A stretch of DNA of 64,000 bases from Cepaea nemoralis (GCA_014155875.1 JACEFZ010027947.1:336577-400576); one strand, 5' to 3'. Positions 10,640 through 22,415 are shown, numbered from the stretch's first letter. Numbers and translations are program-made. Notes: a model not told the origin generated them from the letters alone.

Positions 10640-11395
10640 TATGAAAGGTATTAATGGAAGAAGATGCTATGATGAACATCTTGAATGAATACACAAGAGA
10701 GGTATATTATGGAGAAAGAGGTAGAAATAACAAGACACAATCTTAGAAGGTCCACCTATGCAAATGTAAAAGTCATTATGTTATGAAGAAAGGAGAACAA
10801 AATGCTTTGCTAGTCGAAATCACGGTAGTGGAATTACAAGCACTGAGAGAATTTGGAATATAAGTACATTGCAGACCTGATCAGGCGAACTCACTTGGGA
10901 CCCAAGAAATAGTTCTTATCAGAAATTCCTATATAAAAGTTAAAGCATATAGTAATTCATATACAACGTACAATACAATATTGTTCTTCACAACAGAAAT
11001 TCGCCACATCCGAGATTGCCTTTAGCGGTTGCACTGTAGTAACTAAACTGTTGAATAATATTGACAACAGTGGATACATACCTAGTGATATGCTGAAATA
11101 TATATATTCATATCTTTGCCCAAGAACCAGGAGCATTTGAATGTGTAGATTTTCGTAGAATTAACCTTTAAAAAAAAACCATGTCACCAAACTTCTACTC
11201 GGGATTATAATGTGAAGAAAAGAAGAAAACTGAAGATGAAAATGAGTGAAAAACATTACGCATTAGTGCAAGGGACGGGGACACATAATGCAATATACAC
11301 GCTCCGTAACTAATAGAAAGACCAATTGAGACACAGAAATACATATACTAGCGTTTTATAGATTATACCAAGGCATTTCATAAAGTGCGAGTCGT
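10640..11395 (+). pseudogene. RTE-clade retrotransposon, linker and N-terminal RT remnant
   Basis: Readable pieces in family order are GINGRRCYDEH or MEEDAMMNILNEYTREVYYG (linker before RT), VELQALREFGI, then after about 150 bp of unrelated sequence IFISLPKNQEHLNV and GTGTHNAIYTLRN, then ILAFYRLYQGIS (normally xxxAFIDYTKAFDK). Stops and frameshifts are frequent. The foreign-looking stretch between about 10875 and 11030 may be a nested insertion. The remnant ends abruptly at 11395, where SINE-like sequence starts. Confidence 0.72.
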
Positions 11396-11580
11396 GGTAG
11401 CATACAGGCTGGACTATCAGTTATCAGCTAGCCTCCCGGTCCGGTGGACATGTGTTCGAATTTACTAGAGGTAGATTTGTTTTCATTGACCTGGTCTACC
11501 AGCCTAAATTAAAGTTAGTTGTGCGTGTTTTCCTGTCTGTTTGTGATATACTAAGCAATTTAGTTCATTAGTTTGCCATT
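11396..11580. repeat. SINE fragments (S3-like head, S1-like core)
   Basis: On + there is an S3-like head with TGTGTTCGAATTT (B-box-like) followed by an S3 body motif (TTTTCATTGACCTGG). Next to it, on -, AAAGCAATGGCAAACTAAT is an S1 core. The two pieces are joined or nested. Confidence 0.5.
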
Positions 11581-11581
11581 G

Positions 11582-11823
11582 CTTTGATTGATTGATTGAT
11601 TGATTTAGGAACCGACATCACAGCATTCGGGACATTCCCATAAGCGCTCCGTCCCCATCCTCAGCATCCAGCGAAGAGTTCCAACACTAATAGTTCCAGT
11701 AGCAATCTGATTATATGTCCGTCTCGCCTTTCCTCTGAGCGTCGAGCGTTCTTTCTGAACGGCCATTGCTTTCTGAACGGCCACTGGAATCAACGCAAAG
11801 CAGTCATATTCCAAATCGCCCAC
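11582..11823 (-). pseudogene. I-type retrotransposon, extreme C-terminal fragment
   Basis: The minus frame ends LRGKARRTYNQ, GTISVGTLRWMLRMGTERLW, ECPECCDVGS, stop, then an (AATC)n tail at 11582-11604. The same C-terminus (GTISSMTLRWLLNEG, WECPKCTYVGS) occurs at 28266-28571, where it follows an RNase H-like ADRLAGNAP block. I read this as the C-terminal CxxC tail of an RNase H-bearing LINE, heavily 5'-truncated. A tRNA-like SINE piece on - (B-box-like GGGTTCGAAATC near 11825-11840) overlaps its upstream edge. Confidence 0.7.
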
Positions 11824-12029
11824 GGCTGATTTCGAACCCTCGACTCGGTATGTCGGGAAATTATAATAATTACGCGTATCACTATCCCCTGAACCACAGT
11901 GGGGGTTCTGAGCTTAAATTGGGTAACGAGAAATTACCTGTGAAGTATAGGCAGCCGGTGTGATATTGGCCACATCATCCCTCGAGTGCCGCTCGGTTCA
12001 AACACATGGGGCTAGCAATACACAATTTC

Positions 12030-12255
12030 TAACACTCCATGATGAAAAGAGAGGCATTGGAAAACATGGTGACGACTGGAAATATCAGCAGTAGAAAAGG
12101 CAGAGGCAGACAGAGAGAAATGAAGCTGGATGGTCTAAGACGGTGGCACGGAGGAATAGCATCCATAGGATTGATCTATAAAACCAGTGACCGAGATTGT
12201 GAACAGACATGAATGCACACGCCATTTGGCAAGGCACGTGATGTCGACGATGATA
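12030..12255 (+). pseudogene. RTE-clade retrotransposon, 3' end fragment
   Basis: Frames read MMKREALENMVTTGNISS, GRGRQREMKLDGLRRWHGG, ASIGLIYKTSDRDC, MNAHAIWQGT and then GATGATAA. This is the C-terminal block of the RTE family with its HxxWQGT ending and a GAT-rich tail, consistent with a 5'-truncated insertion. Confidence 0.83.
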
Positions 12256-12379
12256 AAGTGAAAGTTTGTCAGTTCCACCATGTTATTAGCAGCTATATTA
12301 ATATAGCACATGACTATACACGAAACATGTAAAAAGCGTGAAAATTGTTAGTCACGATCATTTGGGATTAATACTTTCA

Positions 12380-13100
12380 ATAAATTAATCAGGTGTTTTT
12401 TCACAATGAAGGTAGGCGGTAATAGATCTCCAACACTGTCTGTCTCTCGTCCATGATGTCTATCCTCGCTGACAGACTGCTGTTTTTCCATTTCTTGACG
12501 TTATATTTCCACTAGTATTGCTGTCTATCTCTTGTTGGCCTGCCTTAAGCTCTTTCCTACAAAATGGCTTTTACAAGAGTGCTGTCTTTTAATGTCAACG
12601 AAATATTTGTCTCTTTTATTTTCTTTCAGAGATTCTCTTTTCATTCCCTGCCTCTTTAAATTTTGTTTTTATTTCCATGAAATATAACCTATTCTTCCAT
12701 ATATCCACATCTCCAGGGTTTCAATTCGACGTTGCAATTGCTTGTTCATTGTCCAGGGTTCTGCGCCATCTTGTAGTGTTGAATATATTAATGTGCTATT
12801 TATCTGTCTACAGGTTAATATTTTGTTCATATTTTTTTAAATAGTTTTGGCCAATCCTGTTTACACCTTGATCTCTATTTCATTGCCACCGTGATGTGTT
12901 ATTACATATCCAAAAACAGTAGAAACTAGACACTGGTTGTAATATTTCCTCATTTACTGTGATGTTCATTATTGGCGGTTCCTGTCCATTGATAAAAATA
13001 TTAATATCTAATATAGTTGATGTTCATTATTGGCGGTTCCTGTCCATTGATGCCATCACAGTTTTTACTTTATAAAAATATTAATATCTAATGTACCTTC
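12380..13100 (-). pseudogene. RTE-clade retrotransposon, C-terminal remnant
   Basis: The minus strand gives INGQEPPIMNITVN, FYCFGYV-like, then IETLEMWIYGRIGY and KKWKNSSLSARIDIMDERQ, with many stops. It is parallel to 1174-1740: both end in a TTxATTxAATC-like 3' end. A direct duplication lies inside it: TTCATTATTGGCGGTTCCTG occurs at about 12967 and 13023, with matching flanks. Confidence 0.75.
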
Positions 13101-13637
13101 TGCCTATTCACTTGCTCCTCGGAGTCTTGTACCCCCTGCTCACTTTCTGCTAGTAACTACTGCCTTTTTTTGCTTCTCTTCTTTCGTCCTTCATCCCCAT
13201 TGCGGCTTTTGCCTTTAACCAACTTACGCCAGGTTATTTCCTTCAGCTTCCTCCATGTCTTCCGCATACAGTTCATCACAATGATTGATTCTGTTCTCTG
13301 TGTGTTTTAGTATTTCGTTGACCCAGTGTGTTCAAGTCAAGACAAGGGAGTCTCTAGTGAAAACTATCCTCATGTTTTCTCTGTGTGTGTCCTTTCCAGT
13401 GTCAGCGTTTTATCCTCGCTCTTGATTCACTGAAATTGTGATTCTGTCACATTATTTAAGTGCCACTATTCTGCTCAGGCACCAATTAGTGAATATTTGT
13501 AGTGTATCGGTAATTCTTTTAGTCGTCCATGTTTCTTATCCATACAGTAAGACCGATTTATCATTTATGTTAATTTTGGTGCTAAGTTTAATTTCCGGTG
13601 ACTTCTATTCATTTCTTAGCTCCTCTTCAACCCCATC

Positions 13638-13645
<8 letters not shown>
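13101..13645. other. No certain feature; possibly more decayed RTE on -
   Basis: The sequence continues from the RTE copy without a clear edge. The minus strand has weak similarity to the linker upstream of RT (HWVNEILKHTENRINHCDEL), but too little to call. Confidence 0.35.
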
Positions 13646-13694
<49 letters not shown>

Positions 13695-13722
13695 AGAGAG
13701 AGAGAGAGCGAGAGAGAGAGAG
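13646..13722. repeat. (GT)n then (GA)n microsatellite
   Basis: About 22 GT dinucleotides are followed by about 14 GA dinucleotides. Confidence 0.97.
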
Positions 13723-14480
13723 AACGGGAGACCCACCCCAAAATACTGGCTCTCCGTTCTGTAAAAGTTAATATGAAATCATCAATATTTATATCGTTAT
13801 GGCAGCATTCTTTATAGATTTAACTTAACCTTACATACGCTTCTAGGGTTTATGAAGATTTGTGTACTACTTTTACCATGTGATATGACTTAATGTTAAT
13901 GTATCTTTATTCACCAAATGTTTAAGTTGTTCATATTTATCTCTCATACTCTCATCAAGGAAAACGTGAACACCATTATCCTGAACCCAGCGTTTCATGA
14001 ACGAGAAAAGACTATTCTAGGAGGAAAACATCACGCAGATATGTTTGCATAAGCCAGATGGACACTTATTAAGTGGAACTGATAAAAACACATTAATGAC
14101 ACGAACACGTTGTTAGCTGCAGGAGCAGTCATTTTTTAGCAAATCGGTTAAAGACAATCAGGAAAAAACGAAGAGGAAATCGTCCAGAGATTGGCATGAA
14201 CAAATGGTGTAGCTATTTACACACATGTGAGTGTCAGCAATGATGAAGTGCATCTGCTAACTTTCACTGTGCGATGGTAAGTACACAACGACATTCCTTT
14301 TTCATACATTACATATGCTATTATTTATGGAGAAAAACCAACCATTTGCTTGTACATGTTTTGTTAACCGTTGGCAGAGCTGTGTTAGAAGTGTAATGGT
14401 TTTGATGAACATTATTCGTCAACATGACACGTGCTGAAGCACAATAGCGAGGGCAAGTTTACAACTGAACTGTAAGTGAA
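13723..14480. other. No feature recognised
   Basis: AT-rich unassigned sequence; no convincing frame or repeat. Confidence 0.5.
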
Positions 14481-14481
14481 G

Positions 14482-14640
14482 GAGTTGAGTAGCGCAGGAG
14501 TTAGTGCACTCGTTTGTAATCCTGATAGCCCCGGATTCACGTTAGTCACTTGGTCGTTAGTCACGGTTCCAACTTCACGACTAAGGGTCACCTCATAATT
14601 CTCCTTTCCTGTGCCAGTGAATATCACAGAAAATGCTCCC
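14482..14640 (+). repeat. tRNA-derived SINE head
   Basis: GAGTAGCGCAGGAGTTAGTG resembles a tRNA A box and CCCCGGATTCACG lies at B-box distance. The following body ends before 14640. Probably a SINE relic, not a functional tRNA, because arms do not pair well by eye. Confidence 0.5.
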
Positions 14641-15534
14641 CACTATCTTATTTGAAAAATGGAACAAACAGCAGTCCCGACAAACCAACAGGATGTGCAG
14701 GCATAAATGCTTAAGGCAAATTCCAGAATGTCAACACAACAGCACGCCATTAAAATTACAGTTCATCGTCGATGGAAGTGGCAATCACTAGAAAACCAGC
14801 AGTTGTCTACACATTACCGCATAAGGCAAAACCAGCTAGTTCAGCAACCGACCGTCCGCAGTTTTTCAGAACATGCAGTTCACAATACAAATAACCATGG
14901 ACAGATGTAAAAGCATTCCACACGAAATCCACAGCTCACAGTGTTACTCCATGCACTTTACTCAGTAGCTGGGCGGCGGAACCTGAATTCACGCTCCCCT
15001 CAAGGTAGGATTTTGTTCGTGGCCATGTGTCTCTAGTTCAATCGTGCCTCATAAAATTGGATTCCCCTCTGTCGTAACTCCAACATACAGTGCTAGAGAT
15101 GTTTGCGTGTTCCAAAGATCCCCAAGAGCTATGCCGACGGTAGCGCAGTTACTGGTAGGGTCTCCCATGTCGGACAGGTAAAGGGATAGGAACCAGAAGA
15201 AGAGAGACACACAACTGCCGCCTTGTAGGTAGATAAGAAACAGTCAAAGACTAGGGAAAGCAAACCCGAAAAATGCTTGCTGAATTCGGATGTACTGAGT
15301 CACAGCCTTGACGAAATGGTGCAACGCAATTCACTTTGTGATGTCTCAATGGGTATAGTCTGGCTTGGTCTCTCTGTTTTACCACTATGAACGTGTGGAC
15401 TGAACAAAACTACATGTTCTTCGGGATTTTGGTCTGTATAACGAGTTAAGAGGAAGGATATGCTGGTCTACTTAAGCAACGCTTAACTCCAGGTTATGTG
15501 GAACTAGGGAAGAACTCATAGAGAAATATATAAG
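14641..15534. other. No gene seen; one tRNA-like patch
   Basis: Unassigned. GACGGTAGCGCAGTTACTGG near 15133 looks like another tRNA-derived SINE A box, but no body could be matched. Confidence 0.45.
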
Positions 15535-15795
15535 AGGTTACGATGTCCGCCTCTGTCTCAAGCAGACAAGGTGGTCTCACAGTGTTGATTGTTTAGATTT
15601 TCACCAAGATAAGAATAAAGATGGTGTACTCTGTCCCTGACCCCGAGGTAGTAGACCGGACATCTAGCCTTCTCGGACAAGGGCAAAACACTCGAAGGAC
15701 CCACGTGCACGTCGCGTGCCTGTAAACTCCCCCTCCGCAGTTGGAAATCGAAAAGAGCAGGATGAATAGACCGCTGTCCAGGCATAAGTTTTAAC
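15535..15795 (+). repeat. SINE family S7
   Basis: The head has GATGTCCGCCTC and TCAAGCAGACAAGG. The core has GGACCCACGTGCACGTCGCG and CAGTTGGAAATCGAAAAGAG, matching 55642-56040 (opposite strand) and 870-1020. A poly-C/CT-rich run follows. Confidence 0.65.
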
Positions 15796-16051
15796 AGTGG
15801 AAAAGATATCCTCCTCCCCTCACGCCCCCCCCCCCAATTCTCTCTCCACCTCCCCCTCTCTCGCCACCTCCCTCCCCATCTCAATAATATATATGATTCT
15901 TCTATACCCACATGATTCGTGGCCGGTGTTACGAAGTTCGTACGTATTATTGAGGTTTTCATTGTTTGACCTAAGGAGGAGACTGTGGCATTTATGGAGA
16001 TATCCGTGCGCAATGAATGTGATCCTTTAGAAACCAAACCAATCTACCCCC

Positions 16052-16059
16052 CCCCCTCC

Positions 16060-16119
<60 letters not shown>
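16052..16119. repeat. (CT)n microsatellite
   Basis: About 34 CT units with one interruption, preceded by poly-C at 16048-16056. Confidence 0.97.
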
Positions 16120-16120
<1 letters not shown>

Positions 16121-16139
16121 GAAAAAATGAACCGACTTT

Positions 16140-16390
16140 ATCGTGAAAATATCATTCATCATCATTATGTGCCATGCTGGTAAGCATGAGTGGTCATGTT
16201 TCGCCATCTCACACGATCACCAGAATCGTGGATCGGCTCTGTGTTCTTGAATTGATTATGCCACCTGGCCAAACCATCCAGATATTTACCTCTCTGCTTT
16301 TCCTGATTCTTTTCCTCAATCTTGCCAGTTGTCAATGAATTTTCTAGTTCATTTCTTCTCATAGCGTGCAAAAATTCCGTCATAAGAAGA
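16140..16390 (-). pseudogene. RTE-clade retrotransposon, C-terminal fragment
   Basis: The minus frame 16383-16165 reads MRRNELENSLTTGKIEEKNQ, YLDGLARWHNQ, PIHDSGDRVRWRNMTTHAYQ, HGT, stop, then CATCATCATCATT read as an ATGATG tail on the element strand. The arrangement matches the RTE tail. It is uninterrupted over 72 codons, so it is among the younger fragments here, though only the C-terminus is present. Confidence 0.85.
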
Positions 16391-16442
16391 AGATAGAGAA
16401 ATGAGTAACAGAGACGTTAGGCGGTTGGATGATATTTTGGAC

Positions 16443-16578
16443 ACCGCCATGTATTGTAGTTTGATCACGAGAATATGGGCCTAGCAGCGTATGTCAAAAT
16501 ATACCACCAGGGCCTTTTAGTTTTTATTTCATTAAAGGTAAGAGGAGGAACCCTGGAATCGAAATTCTGCAACCCTCT
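16443..16578 (+). repeat. Inverted repeat, left arm
   Basis: Reverse complement of 17527-17652 over about 120 bp with scattered mismatches. Both arms contain TTTTAGTTTTTATTTCATTA or its complement. The arms are about 950 bp apart. Confidence 0.85.
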
Positions 16579-16624
16579 TGCAAAAAATACTGGAGGTCAT
16601 GGTTCAGCACAAGAGTAAATGATG

Positions 16625-16668
16625 ATGTTCAAACAACAACAACAAAACAACAACAACAACAACAACAG
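16625..16668. repeat. (CAA)n microsatellite
   Basis: Imperfect CAA triplets. Confidence 0.9.
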
Positions 16669-16799
16669 TATCACACATGCATGCAACCGCCTTTGTCTCT
16701 GACTAATGCTGAGCTGAAGAAAGTTGTTGAGAATAGGTGACAATGCGGGGATTTGATCAGACGACTTTTAAAAAAAAAATGTTTGTCGCTATCTCTATT

Positions 16800-17010
16800 G
16801 CACGGGACTGATTGTTGTGTATGGATTAGCTTTCCCTATTACCAATGTCCCTCACCATCATACGAACCCACTCCGAATTCTGAGGTACTTATAATTTACG
16901 TCCTCAAGTCAAGGGCGAGAAGTCAACATTTTAGTCCAACTGATCGGTGTAGGGGTTGAACCTACTACCTCAGCATCAGCACACCGGAAGTTTAAGAGCG
17001 AGCGCTCTTA
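16800..17010 (-). repeat. SINE family S2
   Basis: On - it starts with the head CTTAAACTTCCGGTGTGCTG, then a B-box-like GGTTCAACCCCTAC, then CAGTTGGACTAAAATGTTG and a body ending near AGCTAATCCA. Other copies are at 17740-18012, 26640-26910, 31120-31375 and 47630-47882, all on -. Confidence 0.85.
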
Positions 17011-17319
17011 TAAATTCACCAATTTTGACCTCCGATTACAGTGTTGAAAATAATCTGATTTTCATGGCATGTGTAATTGCGCTTTTTCTCTTCAGAGCCT
17101 GCAGCTGTCCAAAATGACAAGGCGAAAGCAGAACGCACCCAAACGTTTAAAGAGTAAGTACCCTTGTTTATGTTCGCCTGTCCAAGCATTTGTTTCAATA
17201 CGTGTGCCCAGCTTATGTCCGCCTCTTCTAAAGTATTTAATTATGCATGTTTTATTTATGATCTTCTGTGTGAAGACATTCTGTTGAATTATACATGTTC
17301 ATATAATATCTATCCCACT

Positions 17320-17400
17320 GTACCTTGCTGCAGTGGGATAGTTGTTAGTGCACTAGACTGCCTACCGGGTAGTCCAAGTACTAAAGTCACCAAGAGGTGA
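17320..17400 (+). repeat. tRNA-derived SINE head, fragment
   Basis: GATAGTTGTTAGTGCACTAG resembles a tRNA D-arm/A-box region. No full tRNA fold is apparent. Confidence 0.4.
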
Positions 17401-17526
17401 GATTTGTTATATGGCCCCAAGATCTACCCAACCACAAGGCAGTGGTACCATATATAAGCACTCAAAACCACCAAGCTCCTGAAACTACGAGTACAAGAGT
17501 TACTGTCTCAATTATCTCAGCAACCT

Positions 17527-17652
17527 ACGAATTTCTATTCCAGGGTTCTTCCTCTTACCCTTAATGAAATAAAAACTAAAAGGCTCTGGTGGTATATTTT
17601 GAGATACGCTGTTAGGTCCATATTCTCCTTATCAAACTACACTACGATGGAT
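17527..17652 (-). repeat. Inverted repeat, right arm
   Basis: Partner of 16443-16578 in opposite orientation. The similarity extends from the GGTTCTTCCTCTTACCC block to the CTACACTACGATGG block. Confidence 0.85.
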
Positions 17653-17739
17653 CCCATTCTGTTAAGAAACCACTAGGACACAACATAGTACCAAGGTAAA
17701 TATCTAATAAGAAAGTCACCCTATTGAAGACAATTGATT

Positions 17740-18012
17740 GGGCATTCGCTTGCTTTGAACTCAAGCGTAGTCCATACACGTGCTACTATTACTAATGCAC
17801 TTGACTGTTGTTGTTTTTTTGCGTGTGGATTAGTTTTCCCTATTACCAATGTCCCTCGCCATCAGACGAACTCCCTTCGACTTCTGAGGCACTTGTGTTT
17901 TACGTCCCTAAGTGAAGAACAAGAAGTCCAACTGACCGGTGCATGGGTCGAATCTGCTACCTCGGCATCAGCACACTGGAAGTTTAAGAGCAATTGCTCT
18001 TATCCATTTGAC
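17740..18012 (-). repeat. SINE family S2
   Basis: Same order as 16800-17010 on -: CTTAAACTTCC head, a B-box variant (GATTCGACCC), then the body ending near GTGTGGATTAG. It has a few deletions in the middle. Confidence 0.82.
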
Positions 18013-18671
18013 CATGCTGACCAGCATTGAAGGACATGACAGCTGTTATCTACTGGACAGAACTAGATCCGTTACTACTCATATCTGTAGATTCAGGACA
18101 GAACACAACACACTCGTTAGACTCGTGTACATGGATCTAAGTAATATGAACTCCACCATAGAGCAAACACGACGAGAGGGTTCAAGTCATCAGAAGATGT
18201 CCCCCTTTGTCAAATTAATCTTACACTCTCAAAGGGCGGGCCCATCTGAGTCATGACTCCCAGACGTTTTTGTCCTGTCGTACATCCACCTCCGAGACTT
18301 TTCGTGTTTCGCACTTATCCACGTTAACATCACTATATGTCTGCCCAGATGCCACCCCGCCCTCGTGGAGGCGAACATTGTGCACCCGGCGCATATGTCG
18401 TAGTTATATTCTATAGCAATGTGTACATGAGAGCAAGCACTCGAAACTGTAGATCAAATACCACACACAACATTGTTCTTGAAGTTGCATAACGCTTGAT
18501 CACAATTTACCGACACTTCTGTTGCCTTATCTAGGCTTTTATATTTTCAACATCGTTGTAAATAATACTGATTATCTTACCAAGATGTAGGGACTAATGA
18601 CGCTGTAAACAGCATAATGTATTTTACCAAACGCTGAATATATTTCCATGGCAGAGACTGCTGGATAGGTG
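18013..18671. other. No feature recognised
   Basis: Unassigned sequence without a convincing frame or repeat. Confidence 0.5.
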
Positions 18672-18740
18672 TGCTGTGTCATCATCATCATCGTCATCAT
18701 CAAGGGCCTTGCAAACTGGCGTGGGTGATTTAGAAGCAAT
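18672..18740 (-). repeat. RTE 3' terminal fragment
   Basis: On - the sequence CACGCCAGTTTGCAAGGCCC followed by TGATGATGACGATGATGATG matches the last codons and GAT tail of the RTE copies (compare 12228-12255 and 47066-47138). Confidence 0.6.
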
Positions 18741-19139
18741 GGTTAACAAATTAGAAATACAGCAGCAGTTTTCTCTTGGTTTAACCCCCACCCCCTCCCT
18801 AGCCTTTGTCTAATAAGATAGACCTTGGAGTGCAGCAAATGGGAGACGTTATGTATGGCGCCTCTGCCCCACCGATGGCCACGTCACATTTTTAAGGTAT
18901 TTTATGAAAGACAGCTGTCCCATTAACTAACTCGCTTGCTTTCACTAACTACCGCCTGTGCTGGTCCACGGCCACTTGTTCAACACATTCTCAGCTAACC
19001 TCTATATCTAGAGACCAGTCCATCGTCCGCCACCCGGTGGACGCATCTAATAGTAGGACAGGCTTCTACCCTAGGATGTGTTATACCTATCATATTCAGG
19101 ATAGGACGTAATGAGGTGAGGTGACCAGCTAATTTTCCC
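18741..19139. other. No feature recognised
   Basis: Unassigned. Confidence 0.5.
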
Positions 19140-19144
19140 GTCGC

Positions 19145-19245
19145 CTTCTTGTCCCAGACAAATATGCAACATCTCTCAGACAAATATGCAACATCTCCCA
19201 GACAAATATGCAACATCTCCCAAACAAACTTATCACATATCCCAA
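19145..19245. repeat. 24-bp tandem repeat, about 4 copies
   Basis: The unit CAGACAAATATGCAACATCT recurs about every 24 bp, with the last copy degraded. Confidence 0.9.
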
Positions 19246-19249
19246 AATA

Positions 19250-20285
19250 ATAACGTGTAACACTTTATAAGGAGGACTGTCGACCCCAGAGTTACACAAC
19301 CGGTAAGGGAAACTGGGGAGATGGGACGAGGATCCATTCCTAAGAACTGATGCCTATTGCTTGTTTCAGATGCATAATTCCATCTTCTTCATTGGGACTA
19401 GCTGCTTTTCCAAGCCAATATTTCAGCCAAATAATACCCTGGTTGTGAATTAACGCTACAGTGTTTCCAATCTTCAAATGAAGGCAAACAAACCACCTTC
19501 CAGTGTCTAGTCCTCGGCTAAATGATTTTCTATGCCTCAATTTCAGCTCCGGGAGCCTTCCAACTAATTGACTTCCTAGTCCTGCATTTGTTATCAGCTA
19601 TTCTTAGTCTGTCGGGGAGGTGGCGCAAGACACAACCCTTAGATGTAGCAAATGCGTTCATATTATCTTTGCACTGTTTGACTTTTATTCTTGTATATGT
19701 TTATTTACTTAACACTGCTTAGCTGCTGCCTAAACCCGGTTAAAGCCTCTGTCAGTGCCCCCTGTCGGTGGAAAGTTTTAGCTGAAGAGAGACAACTCTG
19801 AGTGCGATCTTGGACAGCTTGTCAATTAGGATCAGTCAATTCATTCTTTATTAACAGCCAGTCAGGCGTCCAGGCGAGCTGTTGTACCTTTCTGCCTCTC
19901 TTTCGCGTTTGTTAACGGTCGGGTACGTTTGTGAAGACCAACAATAAATGGGCGAGTTTTTCTACATCATTATCACCAGCATGCGGCCAAGCATACTGCA
20001 TACCGTGACCATTCGTTCTAGCTTATGCCATGTTTAACTCCTCATCCTCCACTTGCATTACCCCTCTCTGCTACAAGCAGTTGTTACTCCACCCCGCCCC
20101 CTTCTTTCTCTCAGACACTTGTACATGAAAATAGTCAATGATTGAATACGAAGGAATATTCTTTGTTCTTCTTTCGAAGTATATGGATAAGTCGCCGGCT
20201 TGCAATTCTATACCTCACAGATCGTTGTTCAACTTCGGTTTGCATTTGTGTCTTTGTTGTTTGTAAATCACCTGGAAGACTGAGT
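19250..20285. other. No feature recognised
   Basis: Unassigned. A pair of CCAGTGTCTAG/ATGAAGGCAAAC-type blocks near 19440-19520 shows no clear repeat partner elsewhere in the window. Confidence 0.45.
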
Positions 20286-20289
20286 TTTC

Positions 20290-20440
20290 ACTCTTTAAGT
20301 CCACTGCATTGGCATTCAGGTCGTCTTAATCCCGAAGTGAGGTATGGCAAACTACTGAACGTAAACTTGCCCAGGAATTACGAACAGCAAACAAAAAATG
20401 CTGGAGTTGACTGCTACGTCCGTAAAAGGATATGCAACTA

Positions 20441-20443
<3 letters not shown>
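20290..20443 (+). repeat. SINE family S1, 3' part
   Basis: It contains TGGCAAACTACTGAACGTAA, ATGCTGGAGTTGACTGCTAC and ends AAAAGGATATGCAACTAACT, the S1 tail. A (GT)n array begins immediately after. Confidence 0.8.
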
Positions 20444-20476
<33 letters not shown>

Positions 20477-20509
20477 TGCGAGTGTGTGCGAGTGCGTGTG
20501 TGTGTGTGT

Positions 20510-20540
<31 letters not shown>
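20444..20540. repeat. (GT)n microsatellite
   Basis: GT units with a few C and A interruptions, directly joined to the 3' end of the SINE copy. Confidence 0.96.
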
Positions 20541-21265
20541 CTCTGTCTACTGGTGGGGAAGATTTCCCCTAACACTTCCCTTGTGGTCAACCCCATGCGA
20601 TGTCTAATTGCATAGAGATTTTAAACACCCATAACTGGCCCACGGGATCCTATTATTAGCCACCCCTATCTGAGAAGGTTAAGTATCAATTCTCATTACC
20701 CAAGATATCAATAAGTCGTGTGATATCATTAGATGCTAATAGTTTTTGTAAAAAGTCCACCCATGTGTTGGGTTTCGAATCCTGTAACTTCTGAGCCAGA
20801 GATATCCACCGCGACCGCTCAGTGGAAATATAGGATGGAAGGAGATGAAGTAACAATTGGGATAGAGTGGTTAATCTAGTAATTTATGTAGAATATTATA
20901 AGAATAATACACCATATGAAATACAAATAAACTTATAGTGAATTGCTCGTCGGAGAATGGAGTTTGTACACACGCGCTGAAAAACATCGGCACTTCATAC
21001 GCGCACATTTTGAGAAGTAATTTGATCGTTGATCACAATTAACAAGTATGGCCATACGTCTGTACAGTTAAGTATTATTTCCCTCTGCGTGCAGTTTTGC
21101 CGCTAACATTTTCTACAGGAGACGGCAGTCAGTTTCACTCCATACCTCCTTAGTCGCCTTTTACGTTACGAACATGCATTGCAAGTTATTATGTCACAGT
21201 TTTTTGCTTCCTTTATGAACCCCGTAGCACATTAGTAGATTTGTTTATGTCTGATGTGAACTATA
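20541..21265. other. No feature recognised
   Basis: Unassigned. An AGCCACCCCTATCTGAGAAGG stretch near 20657 loosely resembles the S7 core edge. Confidence 0.4.
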
Positions 21266-21410
21266 GTGGACACGTTGATGTAATCGTTAGAAGGTTATGC
21301 TCACAATGGCATGAGCGAGGTTTCGATGCCGGCACCTGACGTTCGCTACGGGTGGAAAAGACTGACCACCTATTCCTGTGTGCACTCAGACCTACAAAAT
21401 GAAATGGTCC
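21266..21410 (+). repeat. SINE-like repeat S6
   Basis: The block GGTTTCGATGCC...CACCTATTCCTGTGTGCACTC matches 60535-60610 with substitutions and is otherwise unassigned. The GGTTTCGATGCC part is B-box-like. Confidence 0.55.
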
Positions 21411-21441
21411 TAATACTTCACATAACCACTGCTGATTCCTG

Positions 21442-21537
<96 letters not shown>

Positions 21538-21541
21538 TGTG
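21442..21541. repeat. (CT)n then (GT)n microsatellite
   Basis: About 38 CT units with two small interruptions and 10 GT units. Confidence 0.97.
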
Positions 21542-22309
21542 ATGTGAACTATGCAACTAGAGATGCGGGAAAAGAAATGCTTGACGATGATGATGATAAT
21601 GATGGTGATGTAATAAACTAATCTATTCTGTACGCGATGGCGGCCACGACAAGCAGCCTTAATCTCCCAACATTTAATAAAACTCTCCTAGCAGATATCA
21701 CAAATGATCCTTAAATACTATCACAATAGCTTTTAGTTTTAACTTGTTATTACAAACGACTGCGGATGGAGTTTGACGGATCAAGTCTACAGTACTAGGA
21801 CTTCTGACGGACGAGACGAAGAGTTTCCCGCCCTTGTGACAACATCTTCACACCCAACTACAAGCACCATTGTTGATGAAGTCGTTCGTGTATTGATCTA
21901 CCTACCGCCCTTGCTGAACGCGTTTGTAAATTAGTTCCTGTTTGTGTCTGGTAATACAGACATATCTGTCGGTAATATTGGATAACAACAACACATTCTG
22001 CTTGATTCTGATTGTGTTTAGTTTCTATACGCGTGCACATTTCTGAGTGCTGCCATTGTTAGTTGCTTTCCTTCTCACTTGAACTTGTAGCTGCAACAGT
22101 AGGCATTCGTTGATGCAATTACAAGTAGGCCGTATTGTCAGTAAGTAAAGGAATTTTTTTTTTAAAAACAGTATTATGATGCATTGGGCACATGGCGCTA
22201 AGCCCAGATTGTTTGTAGACCAATCGGCATTCTGTAGTTGATGTTGTCAGTATCGTGCGGGTCGTTTTTACTATCAAAGACATTTCCTGGTACACATTTA
22301 AGATTAGTT
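21542..22309. other. No feature recognised
   Basis: Unassigned, with a short GATGAT run at 21586-21610. Confidence 0.5.
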
Positions 22310-22415
22310 CGATCTGGGTCAATTCCGCCTCGGTACGGTTCGAACCCATGACCACTTTGCGGAGAGCGTATAGCCAGTAATCTACCGCGACTCCCTCGGC
22401 CACAAAGACTGCTGC
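22310..22415 (-). repeat. tRNA-derived SINE head, family S3
   Basis: On - it reads GTCGCGGTAGATTACTGGCT (A-box region), then ATGGGTTCGAACCGTACC with a near-consensus B box. Matches the heads at 51030-51155 and 52735-52950. Confidence 0.7.

Noticed and set aside
15558..16037. 159-codon minus frame
   Set aside because: Most of it is the S7 SINE read antisense plus a purine-rich stretch.
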